A stretch of 64,000 nucleotides of DNA from Colwellia sp. 12G3 (GCF_002836775.1 NZ_PJAQ01000065.1:217599-281598), one strand, 5' to 3'. Shown: positions 9,593 through 18,953, counted from the stretch's first letter. The notes: generated by a model from the letters alone, not told the origin. Translations and numbers: made by a program.

Positions 9593-11629
9593 TTAATCTA
9601 ATGCTTTAAATCTAATTGCCGCACCACCGCTAGTAGCTAAAGGCAATAACAATAAATCTGAAGCGGTAACCGTTTTTTGTTCAATAATCATCTCATAGGG
9701 ATTATCTATCCAGTTTGCTTCTTTACCATCACGATAAATTTGCGCTTGATACTTTTTACCTTTTTCTAAAAAGCTTAAAGATAAGCTAATATCGCGCGCT
9801 TCTTCATTCGTTAATGCGCCGACAAACCAATCTTTTCCATCGCGTTCTTGGCGAGCAAAGGCGACAAATTTTCCAATTTCACCGGCAATAGCTTTACTTT
9901 CTTGCCAGTCAGTTGGCACATCACGAATAAATTGAAAGGCAGGTAAGTTAGCTTCGTAATTACGTGGTAAGTCAGCTGCCATTTGAATGGGACTATAAAT
10001 CACCACATAAAGAGCTAATTGTTTCGCCAAGGTTGTTTGTGGACGATTAGCCTTTTCGCCTAAACCGTTAAAACCCATATCGAAGATGCCTGGTGTGAAA
10101 TCCATAGGTCCTGATAACAATCGAGTAAAGGGTAATATTGCCGTATGCTCAGGCGGATTAGGTGGTGATCCCCATGCATTAAACTCTTGTCCTCTAGCGC
10201 CTTCTCGCGATAACCAGTTAGGGTAAGTACGGCGAAGTCCAGTATCTTTTATTGGCTCATGTGTATTGATGCTAATTTGATATTTTGCCGCTTCTTTAAC
10301 ATTATGAAGATATTCATTAACCATATATTGACCATCATGCCACTCATGGCGAACAATGCCATTGTCATCAATACGTTTAATGTTTCCACCATCAGCAACG
10401 TAACCTGTTTTCACTTGACGTACACCATGCTGTTGATACATAGCAAAGGCATCAGCCATTTGGTCACGATAATTAGTCACGTTCCCTGATGTTTCATGAT
10501 GACCAATAAGGCGAACACCACTGGCTAAACCATGCTCGGAGATTACTTTAAGATCAAAATCATCATACGCTTTGGTAAAATTAAAGACATCACCATTATA
10601 AAACCAATCGCCATCCCAGCCAATATTCCAACCTTCAACTAATACGCCATCAAAACCATATTTGTCGGCAAAGTCCATATAACGCTTCGTCTCACTTGTG
10701 GTCGCACCATGTTTATCACCACTGCCCCATGTGGTTTCATTAATGTGCATACCCCACCAAATACCCACGTATTTACCGGGTTCAATCCATGACGTATCAG
10801 CCAATTTACTCGGTTCATTGAGATTTAAAATAAGGTTTGAATTTAGCAAGCCAACCGCATTCTCACTCATTTGAATAGTGCGCCAAGGCGTTGTGAAATT
10901 TGGTTTTTTCTTCACTAAAATGCCATCAGACCACGGCGTTAAGTCAGCTTTTAATACGCCACCACGCATTTGTTTTAAGGTCATGCCCGCATAGTCAACT
11001 AAGGCAGCTTCGTGAATACTTAGGTGAGTACCTGAGTTAAGTTTAAAGGTGAAAGGTGTATGAACTTGGTCAACTTCAGAAAATGGAGTTGTTTTATACA
11101 TGTATTCATAACGGTTCCATCCGCGCGAGGGTATCCACCATGCGGTTGATTCATTGGCATTATTAATTGAAAATTCGGTCAGTTCATTGGTTATTTCGAT
11201 GCTTCCATCTAAGCCCTTTTGTGCGGGTACTTCATATCTAAAACCAACACCGTCGTTAAATACTCGAAATTTCACGTTGAAAACATTGGCACTTTCTCGA
11301 TGAGTTGAAAAAGTGACGGTCAGCTCATTATGGTTATCACGAACATGCTTTCGCTCGCCCCAAGGTTGTTGCCAAGTGCTATCTTTGCTAGCCTTTGCTG
11401 AGTGCTTTATTGAAAAACCTGCACCTAATTCTGCCGCTTTTTTAAAACGTAAGCCAAGACGAGAATCAGCGATAACCATTTCACTATTTAGCGTAATGCT
11501 GTAACTAGGTATTTTATCATCGTTTATTGAGACGATAATTTTTCCATCTGGTGAGGTTACTTGCACTGTTTGTGCAAATAACAACGGCGATATTAAGTAT
11601 GTGGTTATAACCAACAGTATTTTTTTCAT
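9593..11629 (-). CDS. glycoside hydrolase family 97 (SusB-like alpha-glucosidase/galactosidase)
   Basis: A secreted 678-residue glycosidase with a Sec signal ending LLFAQ. Domains: N-terminal beta-sandwich (about 25-270), a (beta/alpha)8 barrel (about 280-560) and a C-terminal beta domain (GKFVAFARQERDGKDWFVGALTNEEAR). GH97 landmarks are WWIPSRGWNRYEYMY, YVGIWWGMHI, GFDGVLVEGWNIGW, NTHEPIKDTGLRRTYPNW and EGARGQEFNAWG; the glutamates in the last two groups fit the inverting, calcium-dependent SusB subgroup rather than the retaining galactosidases. Likely role is cleavage of alpha-linked sugars in the periplasm. It stands alone, with no TonB receptor or sus-like partner nearby. Exact substrate uncertain. 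Confidence 0.9.
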   Translation of the reverse strand: MKKILLVITTYLISPLLFAQTVQVTSPDGKIIVSINDDKIPSYSITLNSEMVIADSRLGLRFKKAAELGAGFSIKHSAKASKDSTWQQPWGERKHVRDNHNELTVTFSTHRESANVFNVKFRVFNDGVGFRYEVPAQKGLDGSIEITNELTEFSINNANESTAWWIPSRGWNRYEYMYKTTPFSEVDQVHTPFTFKLNSGTHLSIHEAALVDYAGMTLKQMRGGVLKADLTPWSDGILVKKKPNFTTPWRTIQMSENAVGLLNSNLILNLNEPSKLADTSWIEPGKYVGIWWGMHINETTWGSGDKHGATTSETKRYMDFADKYGFDGVLVEGWNIGWDGDWFYNGDVFNFTKAYDDFDLKVISEHGLASGVRLIGHHETSGNVTNYRDQMADAFAMYQQHGVRQVKTGYVADGGNIKRIDDNGIVRHEWHDGQYMVNEYLHNVKEAAKYQISINTHEPIKDTGLRRTYPNWLSREGARGQEFNAWGSPPNPPEHTAILPFTRLLSGPMDFTPGIFDMGFNGLGEKANRPQTTLAKQLALYVVIYSPIQMAADLPRNYEANLPAFQFIRDVPTDWQESKAIAGEIGKFVAFARQERDGKDWFVGALTNEEARDISLSLSFLEKGKKYQAQIYRDGKEANWIDNPYEMIIEQKTVTASDLLLLPLATSGGAAIRFKALD

Positions 11630-11854
11630 TATTATTCCTGACTATCTTCAATATTATTAATAGCATAAGAGTAGTGAGAATGAATTACAGCTACTTGCAT
11701 ACGTATTCAATGAGTTGATTGCATAATCTTTAACTTAAATTATTTAATGAAAACGATGATTAATACTGGTTATCAAGGTAACATTTAGCGATAGCATTAC
11801 TCATGTTGTGCTATTTTATTTTCAGCTTTAATTTTAGCCAAGGAATGCTCATTT

Positions 11855-13138
11855 ATGCACTCGTCACACAATTTTGATAAACAAAAACTTAATTTCTTTA
11901 ATGTTAGGAAATTAATGTTCATCTGCTTATTTATCCCTATCCTTGCTAATGCAACGATTGCCGATCCAGACTTTTCCCAATGTAAGATAAATTTAGTTGA
12001 ACGAGCTAAAACAGCAGGTTTTTCTTCTTATATTACGCAAAAAGTTATTGGTGATATTTCGCCTATTGAACGCGTGATTGCTTTAGATAAAAAACAACCC
12101 GAATTCACCCAAACGTTTGAGCAATATATTAAGGCGAGAGTTACCGATTACCATGTTCGAATGGGTAAGGAAAAGTTAAAACATAACCAGGAACTGTTTG
12201 ATAGCTTAGAAAAAAAGTATGGTGTACCGCGCCAGTACTTAGTCTCTTTTTGGGGCTTAGAAACAGTTTTTGGCAAACACAAAGGTAAAATGTCGGTACT
12301 TAATTCCTTGGCAACGTTAGCCTGTGATGAGCGCCGTAGTGAGTTTTTTACGCTTGAATTATTAAACTTATTCACTTTAATTGAAACAGAACAAGTTGCG
12401 GTTGAGCAATTACAAGGATCTTGGGCTGGAGCGATGGGGCACATGCAATTTATGCCTACCGCGTTCTTAAAGTATGCGGTAGATGGTGATAATGATGGCA
12501 AAGTAGATGTTTGGAAAAGTGAAGCTGATGCCTTAACAACAGCGGCAAATTACCTAAATAAAATCGATTGGCAATCCAAAGAACGTTGGGGCAGAGAAGT
12601 TAAATTACCAGAGAACTTTGCCTTTGATAAAGTCGCTTTTGATCAATATTACCCGCTTGATTATTTTCAGCAGTTAGGTGTTAAAAAAACAAATAACCAA
12701 GCATTACCTACTTATGATATTCAGGCTGAGCTTTATTTACCTTCTGGATACCAAGGTCCTGCATTTTTACTATACCCAAATTTCAATGTCATTATGACCT
12801 GGAATCTTTCAAAAAGTTATGCGCTATCAGTCGGCATATTAGCCAATAAATTAGTGGGTGCTAAAGAGATGTCTTTTTTACAAAAAGCGCAAACTGACGT
12901 GAAACCTTATAGTACTGCTGACATGAAAAATCTACAAAGCCAACTCAACGCATTAGGGTTTGAAACAGGTGAGCCCGACGGCATTTGGGGACCAAAAAGT
13001 AGAGATGCCATTCGATCATTTCAACTACAGCATCAACTTATTGCCGATGGATACCCAAATAAAGAAGTTTTTTCAACGATTACGTTCGTGCAGAGTAAAA
13101 CCAAAACTATTACGCCGAGCATCAATCAGGAAGGTTAA
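11855..13138 (+). CDS. lytic murein transglycosylase, MltB type, with PG-binding domain
   Basis: Cleaves the glycan strand of peptidoglycan to form 1,6-anhydro ends. After a signal sequence (hydrophobic about 20-34), the SLT_2 catalytic domain spans about 45-345; the catalytic Glu is in SFWGLETVFGKHKG and the family motif GSWAGAMGHMQFMPTAFLKYAVDGDNDGK follows. A PG_binding_1 domain occupies about 370-415 (LQSQLNALGFETGEPDGIWGPKSRDAIRSFQ). No lipobox is seen, so it is probably soluble periplasmic. ATG 11855 lies 12 bases after AGGA; Met21 would give a shorter signal. A second transglycosylase-like gene lies 650 bases downstream. Confidence 0.9.
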   Translation: MHSSHNFDKQKLNFFNVRKLMFICLFIPILANATIADPDFSQCKINLVERAKTAGFSSYITQKVIGDISPIERVIALDKKQPEFTQTFEQYIKARVTDYHVRMGKEKLKHNQELFDSLEKKYGVPRQYLVSFWGLETVFGKHKGKMSVLNSLATLACDERRSEFFTLELLNLFTLIETEQVAVEQLQGSWAGAMGHMQFMPTAFLKYAVDGDNDGKVDVWKSEADALTTAANYLNKIDWQSKERWGREVKLPENFAFDKVAFDQYYPLDYFQQLGVKKTNNQALPTYDIQAELYLPSGYQGPAFLLYPNFNVIMTWNLSKSYALSVGILANKLVGAKEMSFLQKAQTDVKPYSTADMKNLQSQLNALGFETGEPDGIWGPKSRDAIRSFQLQHQLIADGYPNKEVFSTITFVQSKTKTITPSINQEG

Positions 13139-13189
13139 TTGAAGAGTGTTATGTATTGGACAAAGGAGCATTAGCTGCATATTGCGTGT

Positions 13190-13440
13190 ATTTTACTTCT
13201 TTTTCCAATACTGTAATTGTTTATTAATAATTTGTCTCACTGAATCCGTCATCCGCGCCAATAGGTCATCGTTTAAATCATTCACTAAAGGATGCTGATG
13301 TTCTTATTCTTTAGTGCCGGTATAAAATTTATTAAATTATTCATTAAGTTACCGGTTATTATTATAATTAAGATTATTGGTATTGGTATTGATTTAGGTA
13401 CAACAAACTCAAGTGTAGCGGTTATGGAGAATGGTTCTTT
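13190..13440. pseudogene. decayed ghost copy of the crp-like/dnaK intergenic junction
   Basis: Positions about 13199-13335 align clearly (roughly 80% by eye) with 28114-28260, the DNA-binding end of the Crp/Fnr gene on the minus strand. Positions about 13360-13440 align with 29140-29230, the start of dnaK on the plus strand: the frame still reads [16 protein letters not shown] against dna[17 protein letters not shown]. The dnaK start ATG has become ATA, a GGTATT unit is duplicated, and some 900 bases between the two segments (most of the regulator and the promoter) are missing. No protein is expected. This is a partial, degraded duplicate of a locus 15 kb away. Confidence 0.75.
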
Positions 13441-13595
13441 GATTTTAAAGAGCTATCACCGATTAGATTTGTATCCATAACTACTTGTTCACCATAAAGT
13501 CGGGCTCAAACTAAGTGATTTACCCTGTCTAATTACGAGCGTTTATTCTCAAACAGACATAGCGCTTGTTAGGTCTTTAAGTCAATTGTGTTGTA

Positions 13596-13622
13596 TTTCT
13601 TTTCTTTTCTTTTCTTTTCTTT
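13596..13622. repeat. TTTCT pentanucleotide tandem repeat (5 copies)
   Basis: Five perfect TTTCT units followed by TT, in the gap before the SLT-domain gene. Simple repeats like this can change copy number by slippage; it is about 170 bases upstream of the coding region, so an effect on expression is only a possibility. The rest of 13441-13794 shows no gene. Confidence 0.8.
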
Positions 13623-13794
13623 AGATTCATAGACGTTCAGACAGTTAAAACGCTATAAAGATGGCCTGTTACTTAAAATAATTATTGTTTTAATCTAAGC
13701 TGTTGCCTAGATAAGAAATCGCGTTTATTATTCTCATACTTTTTGATATAACTATAATAACAATTGATTTTTTAGTGAGTTAACTATCGTACTA

Positions 13795-14850
13795 ATAAAA
13801 TTTACCCTGCTTACATTCTTACTACTCTGGTGCTCAATAACCTTTGCCGTATCAACGTCAGACTGGAAACAAGTCATTCGAGATACCCCTTACGCTTTTA
13901 GCAAAGGGGCATCCCATAATTTAGCCGAGTTACGCCGCTGGGTATTACTGTCGAATGGTTATTGCGAGGTCCCTGACCGACATGTGTTTTTTGATCAACG
14001 AGGCCGATTCTTAACCTGGATGGATAATGATGATACGGCGATAGAAACACAGGCAAAGTTAAATAAAGTTCGTTTGCAATTACACCAGAATAATAAAGTT
14101 AATAGATGGATTGAAGGAAGTGCTTCTACCGTAGGTTACCCCTTTGCTTTGAGTTGTGATCAACCATGGGTCGACATTCGGGCAGCTATTGATCGCGTAA
14201 AAGGCACCGCGCCGGAATCGAAAGTATGGGGTACTTGGGACGGTGTTAAAGCGGGCACAGAGTCAAATCCTATTAGTTTGGAAGCATTGGTCAGCTTAAT
14301 GTATCAACACCGGAGTTCGCAACTGGCTGAGCCAATAGATACATTGTCATTGGGATTATTTGTCGGCCAGTTAATTATTGAAAGCGGAGCAAAAAAAAAT
14401 GTTCGTTCAAGCCAGAATGCTTTAGGTATGTTGCAGTTAAAACCTGAGGTTCTGCATGATTGTGGTATTGAAAAGCGCTTCTATCAACATCGTATGGCAC
14501 AGGTAGATTGTGCAGTACGTTTATATGTCATGATTAAACGAAATCTTCAGCCCGTATTTTTATCGGTATTTGGTCACCTTGATAAGAGAAAACAACAAGC
14601 ACTCTTCGATATACTCTTAGTACAATCTTACCACTCAGGCATTGGCGCGATGACAAAATTACTGACTGACACCGAGATGGGAAAAGCGGCCCGTTACTTT
14701 GCTGAACACCAGCAAGAGTTCTCTGCCGAAGATATTGCTACGGGTATGATATTTCATAATTTGGGTCGCCAACCTTGGGGCTGGGAGTCACTTTATTATG
14801 TAGTGGATATTATGATAGTGTCTAAGTCCTTATCCGCACACAAAAGATAA
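13795..14850 (+). CDS. SLT-like (lytic transglycosylase fold) secreted protein, ATA start or start lost
   Basis: The first standard start in this frame is GTG 13984, but the frame is open back to a stop at 13765 and codes for a good signal peptide from 13795 (KFTLLTFLLLWCSITFA after an ATA codon, then STSDWKQ). There is no ATG, GTG or TTG before it, so either ATA is used or an original ATG mutated. The body (about 352 residues in all) has LIIESGAKKNVRSSQNALGMLQLKPEVL, matching the SLT/lysozyme motifs around the catalytic Glu (ESG) and the GLMQL strand. The N-terminal 150 residues are not recognised. Function in peptidoglycan cleavage is likely but not certain. Confidence 0.65.
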   Translation: MKFTLLTFLLLWCSITFAVSTSDWKQVIRDTPYAFSKGASHNLAELRRWVLLSNGYCEVPDRHVFFDQRGRFLTWMDNDDTAIETQAKLNKVRLQLHQNNKVNRWIEGSASTVGYPFALSCDQPWVDIRAAIDRVKGTAPESKVWGTWDGVKAGTESNPISLEALVSLMYQHRSSQLAEPIDTLSLGLFVGQLIIESGAKKNVRSSQNALGMLQLKPEVLHDCGIEKRFYQHRMAQVDCAVRLYVMIKRNLQPVFLSVFGHLDKRKQQALFDILLVQSYHSGIGAMTKLLTDTEMGKAARYFAEHQQEFSAEDIATGMIFHNLGRQPWGWESLYYVVDIMIVSKSLSAHKR

Positions 14851-14940
14851 TGCAGGGCTTTTGGGCACTTATCATAGAATTCAAGCTAACTAGGTAATTG
14901 CTGCTCTAAAGCATTATGCGTAGCACATTTATCAGAGAGT

Positions 14941-15327
14941 CTATTCCCAAGTATCAATCACTTCTCTAGCGGCTCTCATCGCCTCAATTGCCGCGGGAAA
15001 GCCACAATAAACGCTAGCATGCAGAATCACTGCTCTTATCTCTTCTTTAGTTACACCGTTACGTAATGCACCACGAATATGGCCTTTCAATTCATTAGGC
15101 GCTTTTAAGGCTATCAACATAGAAATAGTCACTAAACTTCGTGTATCTTTGGGTAAATCATCTCGACTCCAAGTACTTCCCCACGCATTTTCCATCACTA
15201 AATCCTGCAATGGTTGATCAAATTCATTAGCATTATTTAACGCGCGATCAACAAACTCATCACTCATTACTTCACGACGAACTTGCTCTCCATTTCGATA
15301 ACTCTCATTCTGGTGTTTTATGGTCAT
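14941..15327 (-). CDS. carboxymuconolactone decarboxylase family protein
   Basis: A small alpha-helical CMD protein of about 128 residues. Seen: LVMENAWGSTWSRDDLPKDTRSLVTISMLIAL, then ELKGHIRGALRNGVTKEEIRAVILHASVYCGFPAAIEAMRAA, the core of the family with the catalytic-position His in KGHIRGAL. The AhpD CxxC motif is absent, so this is a decarboxylase-like rather than peroxidase-like member. ATG 15327 (MTIKHQ) is chosen over TTG 15339; neither has a clear ribosome binding site. It stands alone, with no aromatic-degradation genes near, so 4-carboxymuconolactone is not necessarily its substrate. Confidence 0.85.
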   Translation of the reverse strand: MTIKHQNESYRNGEQVRREVMSDEFVDRALNNANEFDQPLQDLVMENAWGSTWSRDDLPKDTRSLVTISMLIALKAPNELKGHIRGALRNGVTKEEIRAVILHASVYCGFPAAIEAMRAAREVIDTWE

Positions 15328-15458
15328 GTTTATTGCCAATGTAATAAATAAGCTTTAATCATAAAAAGAATGGTCAAAAATAAACAGAAAAAAGAGTGAA
15401 TGGTTACTATAGGTAGCAGTGATATTTAGCCGATAATATTAATAAAGTGAGTTTGGTA

Positions 15459-15483
15459 TTAGTGATTAATGATTAATCACTAA
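15459..15483. promoter_or_regulatory. 25-bp perfect palindrome
   Basis: TTAGTGATTA-ATGAT-TAATCACTAA, a 10-bp perfect inverted repeat with a 5-bp spacer, followed by a partial third copy (TCACTAATCA). It lies between the divergent CMD and VC0807 genes; operator-like, with no T-run for a terminator. Confidence 0.35.
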
Positions 15484-15687
15484 TCACTAATCAACTGAAT
15501 AGTACTTGGCTTAGTAAAGCCAAAACATTCAATCTCTTTCTGGCTATAGCCATTTAAGAAGGCCCTTTTTTTAGCGCTAAAGAAAACAGTTACAATAAAA
15601 GACCTTTTTCATCTATGTCAGCTTTGTTATCTAATAGCAGATGAAATATACTGACCCTTCTCATTTATTCCTTAGTATGAAAGTATC

Positions 15688-16392
15688 GTGTCAATTCAAA
15701 CAAAAGCTAAACGCCCTAATAACACCTTTTTAGAACTCATTTATAATATTGCTATTCCGTCGATTATTTTAATGAAATTATCGGGGGACGACTATTTAGG
15801 TTCTATGTATGCATTAATTTTGGCCTTATTCTTCCCCCTTGGTTATGGCTTGTATGACTTTATTAAAAACAAGTCGATGAACTTTATTTCGTTACTTGGC
15901 TTTTTAAGTACCTTGCTAACCGGTGGTATTGGTTTATTTGAATTAGATGTGGAATGGCTGGCAATTAAGGAAGCGGCAATTCCATTAGCGATAGGGTTAG
16001 TCGTGCTCATATCTGGTTTTTGGGGCAAACCTTTAATCGCTAAAATTTTGTTAAATCCGGTGTTGTTTAATTTAGATTTAATCTATCAAACGCTATTAGA
16101 TAAAAATAAAACTAATGAGTTTAAAGCTAAAATTCAGCGAGCAAACCACCTTTTATCAGTCACTTTTGTTTTTTCTGCGACGATGAATTATCTCTTGGCT
16201 AAATGGATTGTAGTTAGCCCTGCCGGTACCACAAAGTTTAATGAAGAGCTGGGTGAAATGACCATGTTGAGCTATCCGGTCATTGCCATACCCTCAACGA
16301 TAATGTTAATTGCGATCATGTTTTATGTAGTAAAGAGTGTGATGAAGTTAACGAGTTTAAAGTTGGAACAAGTATTACACGCTGATAAATAA
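15688..16392 (+). CDS. VC0807-family integral membrane protein
   Basis: A 234-residue multi-pass inner-membrane protein. The conserved core of the VC0807 group is visible: LELIYNIAIPSIILMKLSG, LALFFPLGYGLYDFI, NFISLLGFLSTLLTGGIGLFELD, AIKEAAIPLAIGLVVLIS, and near the end YLLAKWIVVSPAGTTKFNEELGEMTMLSYPVIAIPS. About six or seven membrane segments. The molecular role of this family is not established. GTG 15688 is the only sensible start in frame; an ATG at 15677 is out of frame. Single-gene unit. Confidence 0.8.
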   Translation: MSIQTKAKRPNNTFLELIYNIAIPSIILMKLSGDDYLGSMYALILALFFPLGYGLYDFIKNKSMNFISLLGFLSTLLTGGIGLFELDVEWLAIKEAAIPLAIGLVVLISGFWGKPLIAKILLNPVLFNLDLIYQTLLDKNKTNEFKAKIQRANHLLSVTFVFSATMNYLLAKWIVVSPAGTTKFNEELGEMTMLSYPVIAIPSTIMLIAIMFYVVKSVMKLTSLKLEQVLHADK

Positions 16393-16473
16393 CGATAACA
16401 TCATCCCCTATCCTCAAATATATTAGTGCTATGCTAATTTAAATTACTGTTTTTTAATGGGATAATTTTATAA

Positions 16474-17670
16474 ATGATGAGGTATAATTATGCTTCATCG
16501 TTTAGTAGAGCTATCATCATCAATCATATTGATAACAAAGATAAAACAGAAAACAATCAGATACTCCCCGCTATTTCTGTATCAAAAATAGCGACATCAG
16601 ATACAGCTGTAAAAAATTTAAAACTTAAAATTGCTACCTTCAATTTGTTTAACTACCTTGAACCACCTAATGCTTATTATGAGTTTGAACGTATTTATAG
16701 TGCCGAACAATGGAAAAAAAAGCAGAATTGGATTAGCGATTATTTACGTGAATATCAGCCTGACATTATTGGTTTTCAAGAAGTATTTAGTCCTGAGTCG
16801 TTAAAAGAATTAGTGAGTACTCAAGGCTATGATTATTTTGAAGTGGTTGATCAACCCCAAGTCATTGATGATTTTATTTATAAACGTCCTGTTGTTGCCA
16901 TTGCATCTCGTTATCCTATTGTTGATATTCAAGCGGTAAAACCTAACAGTGAACTTGCTACAACATTAGGTTTAGCTGATGACTTTTCTTTTAGCCGAAA
17001 GATACTAAGAGCGACGGTTGATATACCCCACATGGGCAACTGTGATTGTTATGTGGTGCACTTTAAATCTAAACGTTCCATGATTGAACTTGATGAGAAA
17101 AATAATAATTGGTCACCAGAAAAAACGATCATTGAAAGCCTAAAAGCCACTGTAGCGGGTGGTTGGGGATCAACAATAAAGCGTGGTAGTGAAGCAACGT
17201 TATTGATGATTGATATGATTGAACGCCGTGAGACTACCGGTTACCCTATGGTATTAATGGGCGATTTTAATAATAACTTAGCTGATGGGGTATTGAGTCA
17301 TTTAACGACAAACACCCTACGTTTTGTGTCACGTATTGACAGTGATGCTTACCTAGCTAAATATTGTTTAAATGACTGCTGGGATTTATTTCAAGCGGCG
17401 TTAACTAATGATGCAACTGATGCAGACAATCTCGGACTAAATAGAAAAGAGAAAGCACCACGTACTCCAACCCATTATTTTGGCGCGGGTAGCTCAGTAC
17501 TCGATTACATTTTATTATCGTGTGAGTTTGATGCCAGTTATCACGATAGTCTCTATCAGGTTAGTGATTATCATACTTACGACCGACATTTAATTAATCC
17601 TATTTTCGATCGTGATGGCGAAAGTACCGATCATGGTATTGTCTTAGTGACTTTAACCTTAAGATCTTAA
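16474..17670 (+). CDS. endonuclease/exonuclease/phosphatase (EEP) family protein
   Basis: A Mg2+-dependent phosphodiesterase of the DNase I-like fold, 398 residues. Motifs in order: LKIATFNLFNY (first strand with the Asn ligand), IIGFQEVFSP (catalytic Glu), YVVHFKSK, MVLMGDFNNN (Asp/Asn pair) and ESTDHGIVLVTL (terminal Asp-His). The first 50 residues are variable and there is no clear signal peptide, so it may be cytoplasmic. Substrate could be nucleic acid, phosphoinositide-like or another phosphodiester; the sequence does not decide. Start is one of two adjacent ATGs (16474/16477). Confidence 0.85.
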   Translation: MMRYNYASSFSRAIIINHIDNKDKTENNQILPAISVSKIATSDTAVKNLKLKIATFNLFNYLEPPNAYYEFERIYSAEQWKKKQNWISDYLREYQPDIIGFQEVFSPESLKELVSTQGYDYFEVVDQPQVIDDFIYKRPVVAIASRYPIVDIQAVKPNSELATTLGLADDFSFSRKILRATVDIPHMGNCDCYVVHFKSKRSMIELDEKNNNWSPEKTIIESLKATVAGGWGSTIKRGSEATLLMIDMIERRETTGYPMVLMGDFNNNLADGVLSHLTTNTLRFVSRIDSDAYLAKYCLNDCWDLFQAALTNDATDADNLGLNRKEKAPRTPTHYFGAGSSVLDYILLSCEFDASYHDSLYQVSDYHTYDRHLINPIFDRDGESTDHGIVLVTLTLRS

Positions 17671-17736
17671 TTAGGAGCAATAACTGAACATTTATTTGGG
17701 CTGATGAAGTCGAAAGTATGAAGTGCGCGGGGATTG

Positions 17737-18729
17737 TTATTTGTTAAAAAGTTCTTTAAATGAAGGCGCTTGTTTAACACGTTGTAATGCGGATTTTAGC
17801 TTATCTATAACTTTTTCATCGGTATTTAAACTTACCGCTACATACAATTCAAAAGTTTCGATAACGGGTCCTTGCTCCTTAAATAGACACTTATCTACAT
17901 TAGGCTCGAAAAAAATGGACGTATTAGCATACGTAATATCCGCTCTACCTTTTTCTAACATTTTCCATACTGTTTTGTCGTCAACAACGAGGTACAAATT
18001 AACCCCCTCCTTGAATCCCATGCGTTGAAGTGAGTTGGCTTCAAAACTATCACGTACGGTTACCACCCTATAATTGAGTGCATCACGGATCGTTTTAATA
18101 TTTATATCTTGATTATATTTAGTCGAAACAAAAGTATAATTCAAGTGCTGTAGTTGACCAACCCACCGAAATAACAACTCTCTTTCTACACTTCTCGTTA
18201 TTGAGTAAATGATGGTGTTATCTCTGCTGAGTCCCATTTTATATGCGCGTGCCCAAGGTAAAACCTCATGAGGGGCTTGTATATTTGCACGCTTTAGTAC
18301 TTCTTTCATAATCAGGTAAGAAGAACCCCCAATAACTTGTCCTTTTTCGACAATCTGATAAGGAGGAAGATGCTCTGTGACCACTCGAATATCATCTGCA
18401 CTCGCCTGCCAAGGACTGAAAACATAAAGTAAACATAATAATTTGAGTATTATACCAAGTTGATTAAGTTCTTTCCCACTCAGCGAGAATTAAAAGGCTT
18501 AGAGGCAAGGCATTGATTGAAGAGAATGGTTATTCCCTTATCAAAATCAATAACGCAGCATGTAAACCTTTTAAACTCGCCCTCTGGGAGCTTTCTCGAT
18601 GTTCATTAACATCGTTAAGTTTATTTGATTTAGAATGACTAAACCGAAACAAATTTGCCTTGTTATTGAACATCGAGCAGAGCTCTGAGTTGGGAAGAAA
18701 TTTAATCAAATTGGTATTAGTCTTCGCAT
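17737..18729 (-). pseudogene. periplasmic solute-binding protein gene (SBP_bac_3-like) disrupted by MITE-A
   Basis: The body (about 17737-18448) codes for an amino-acid-type solute-binding protein: DDIRVVTEHLPPYQIVEKGQ after a signal peptide, then the two-lobe pattern ending PSFKELFNK. The frame runs without ATG/GTG/TTG into MITE-A copy 2 (18452-18717). On the far side of the element the minus strand has ATG CGA AGA CTA at 18729-18718, which then reads into the element and stops. Removing the element with one target-site copy joins ATG CGA AGA CTA ATA CTC in frame, giving signal peptide MRRLILKLLCLL... So the gene was split at codon 5. GTG 18384 could give only a cytoplasmic remnant. Confidence 0.8.
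18452..18717. mobile_element. MITE-A copy 2 (266 bp), inserted in a coding sequence
   Basis: Identical to 1905-2170 over its whole length as read by eye, with the same ATACCAA...TTGGTAT ends. Flanks fit a TA target duplication (18451-18452 and 18718-18719). The insertion interrupts the fifth codon of the solute-binding protein gene. No open frame of its own. Confidence 0.88.
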
Positions 18730-18911
18730 TATAAATGGCGATTTATCTGGAAGTTATAGATAAAGTGACTATAGCTATGTAACCTTTTTTTTACAAATTG
18801 GCATCGAAAAAATGTTCATAGTGATCATTAACCATGGTACTACCAAGTTATTTTCCCTATGCATTCAATAGAGATAAATAGACCTTAACTCAACTCATAA
18901 TTAGGGCAAAA

Positions 18912-18936
18912 AAAAGAGCCGTTAAGCTCTTTGTTT
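18912..18936 (-). terminator. rho-independent terminator of the helicase gene
   Basis: On the minus strand, AAAGAGC-TTAACG-GCTCTTT followed by further T residues, about 20 bases after the helicase stop codon. Stem 7 bp, loop 6 nt. Confidence 0.8.
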
Positions 18937-18953
18937 ATTGATATACCCGATGT

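Noticed and set aside
13567..13578. GCTTGTTAGGTC, resembling an attC core
   Set aside because: No complementary second core or paired arms within 150 bases on either side.
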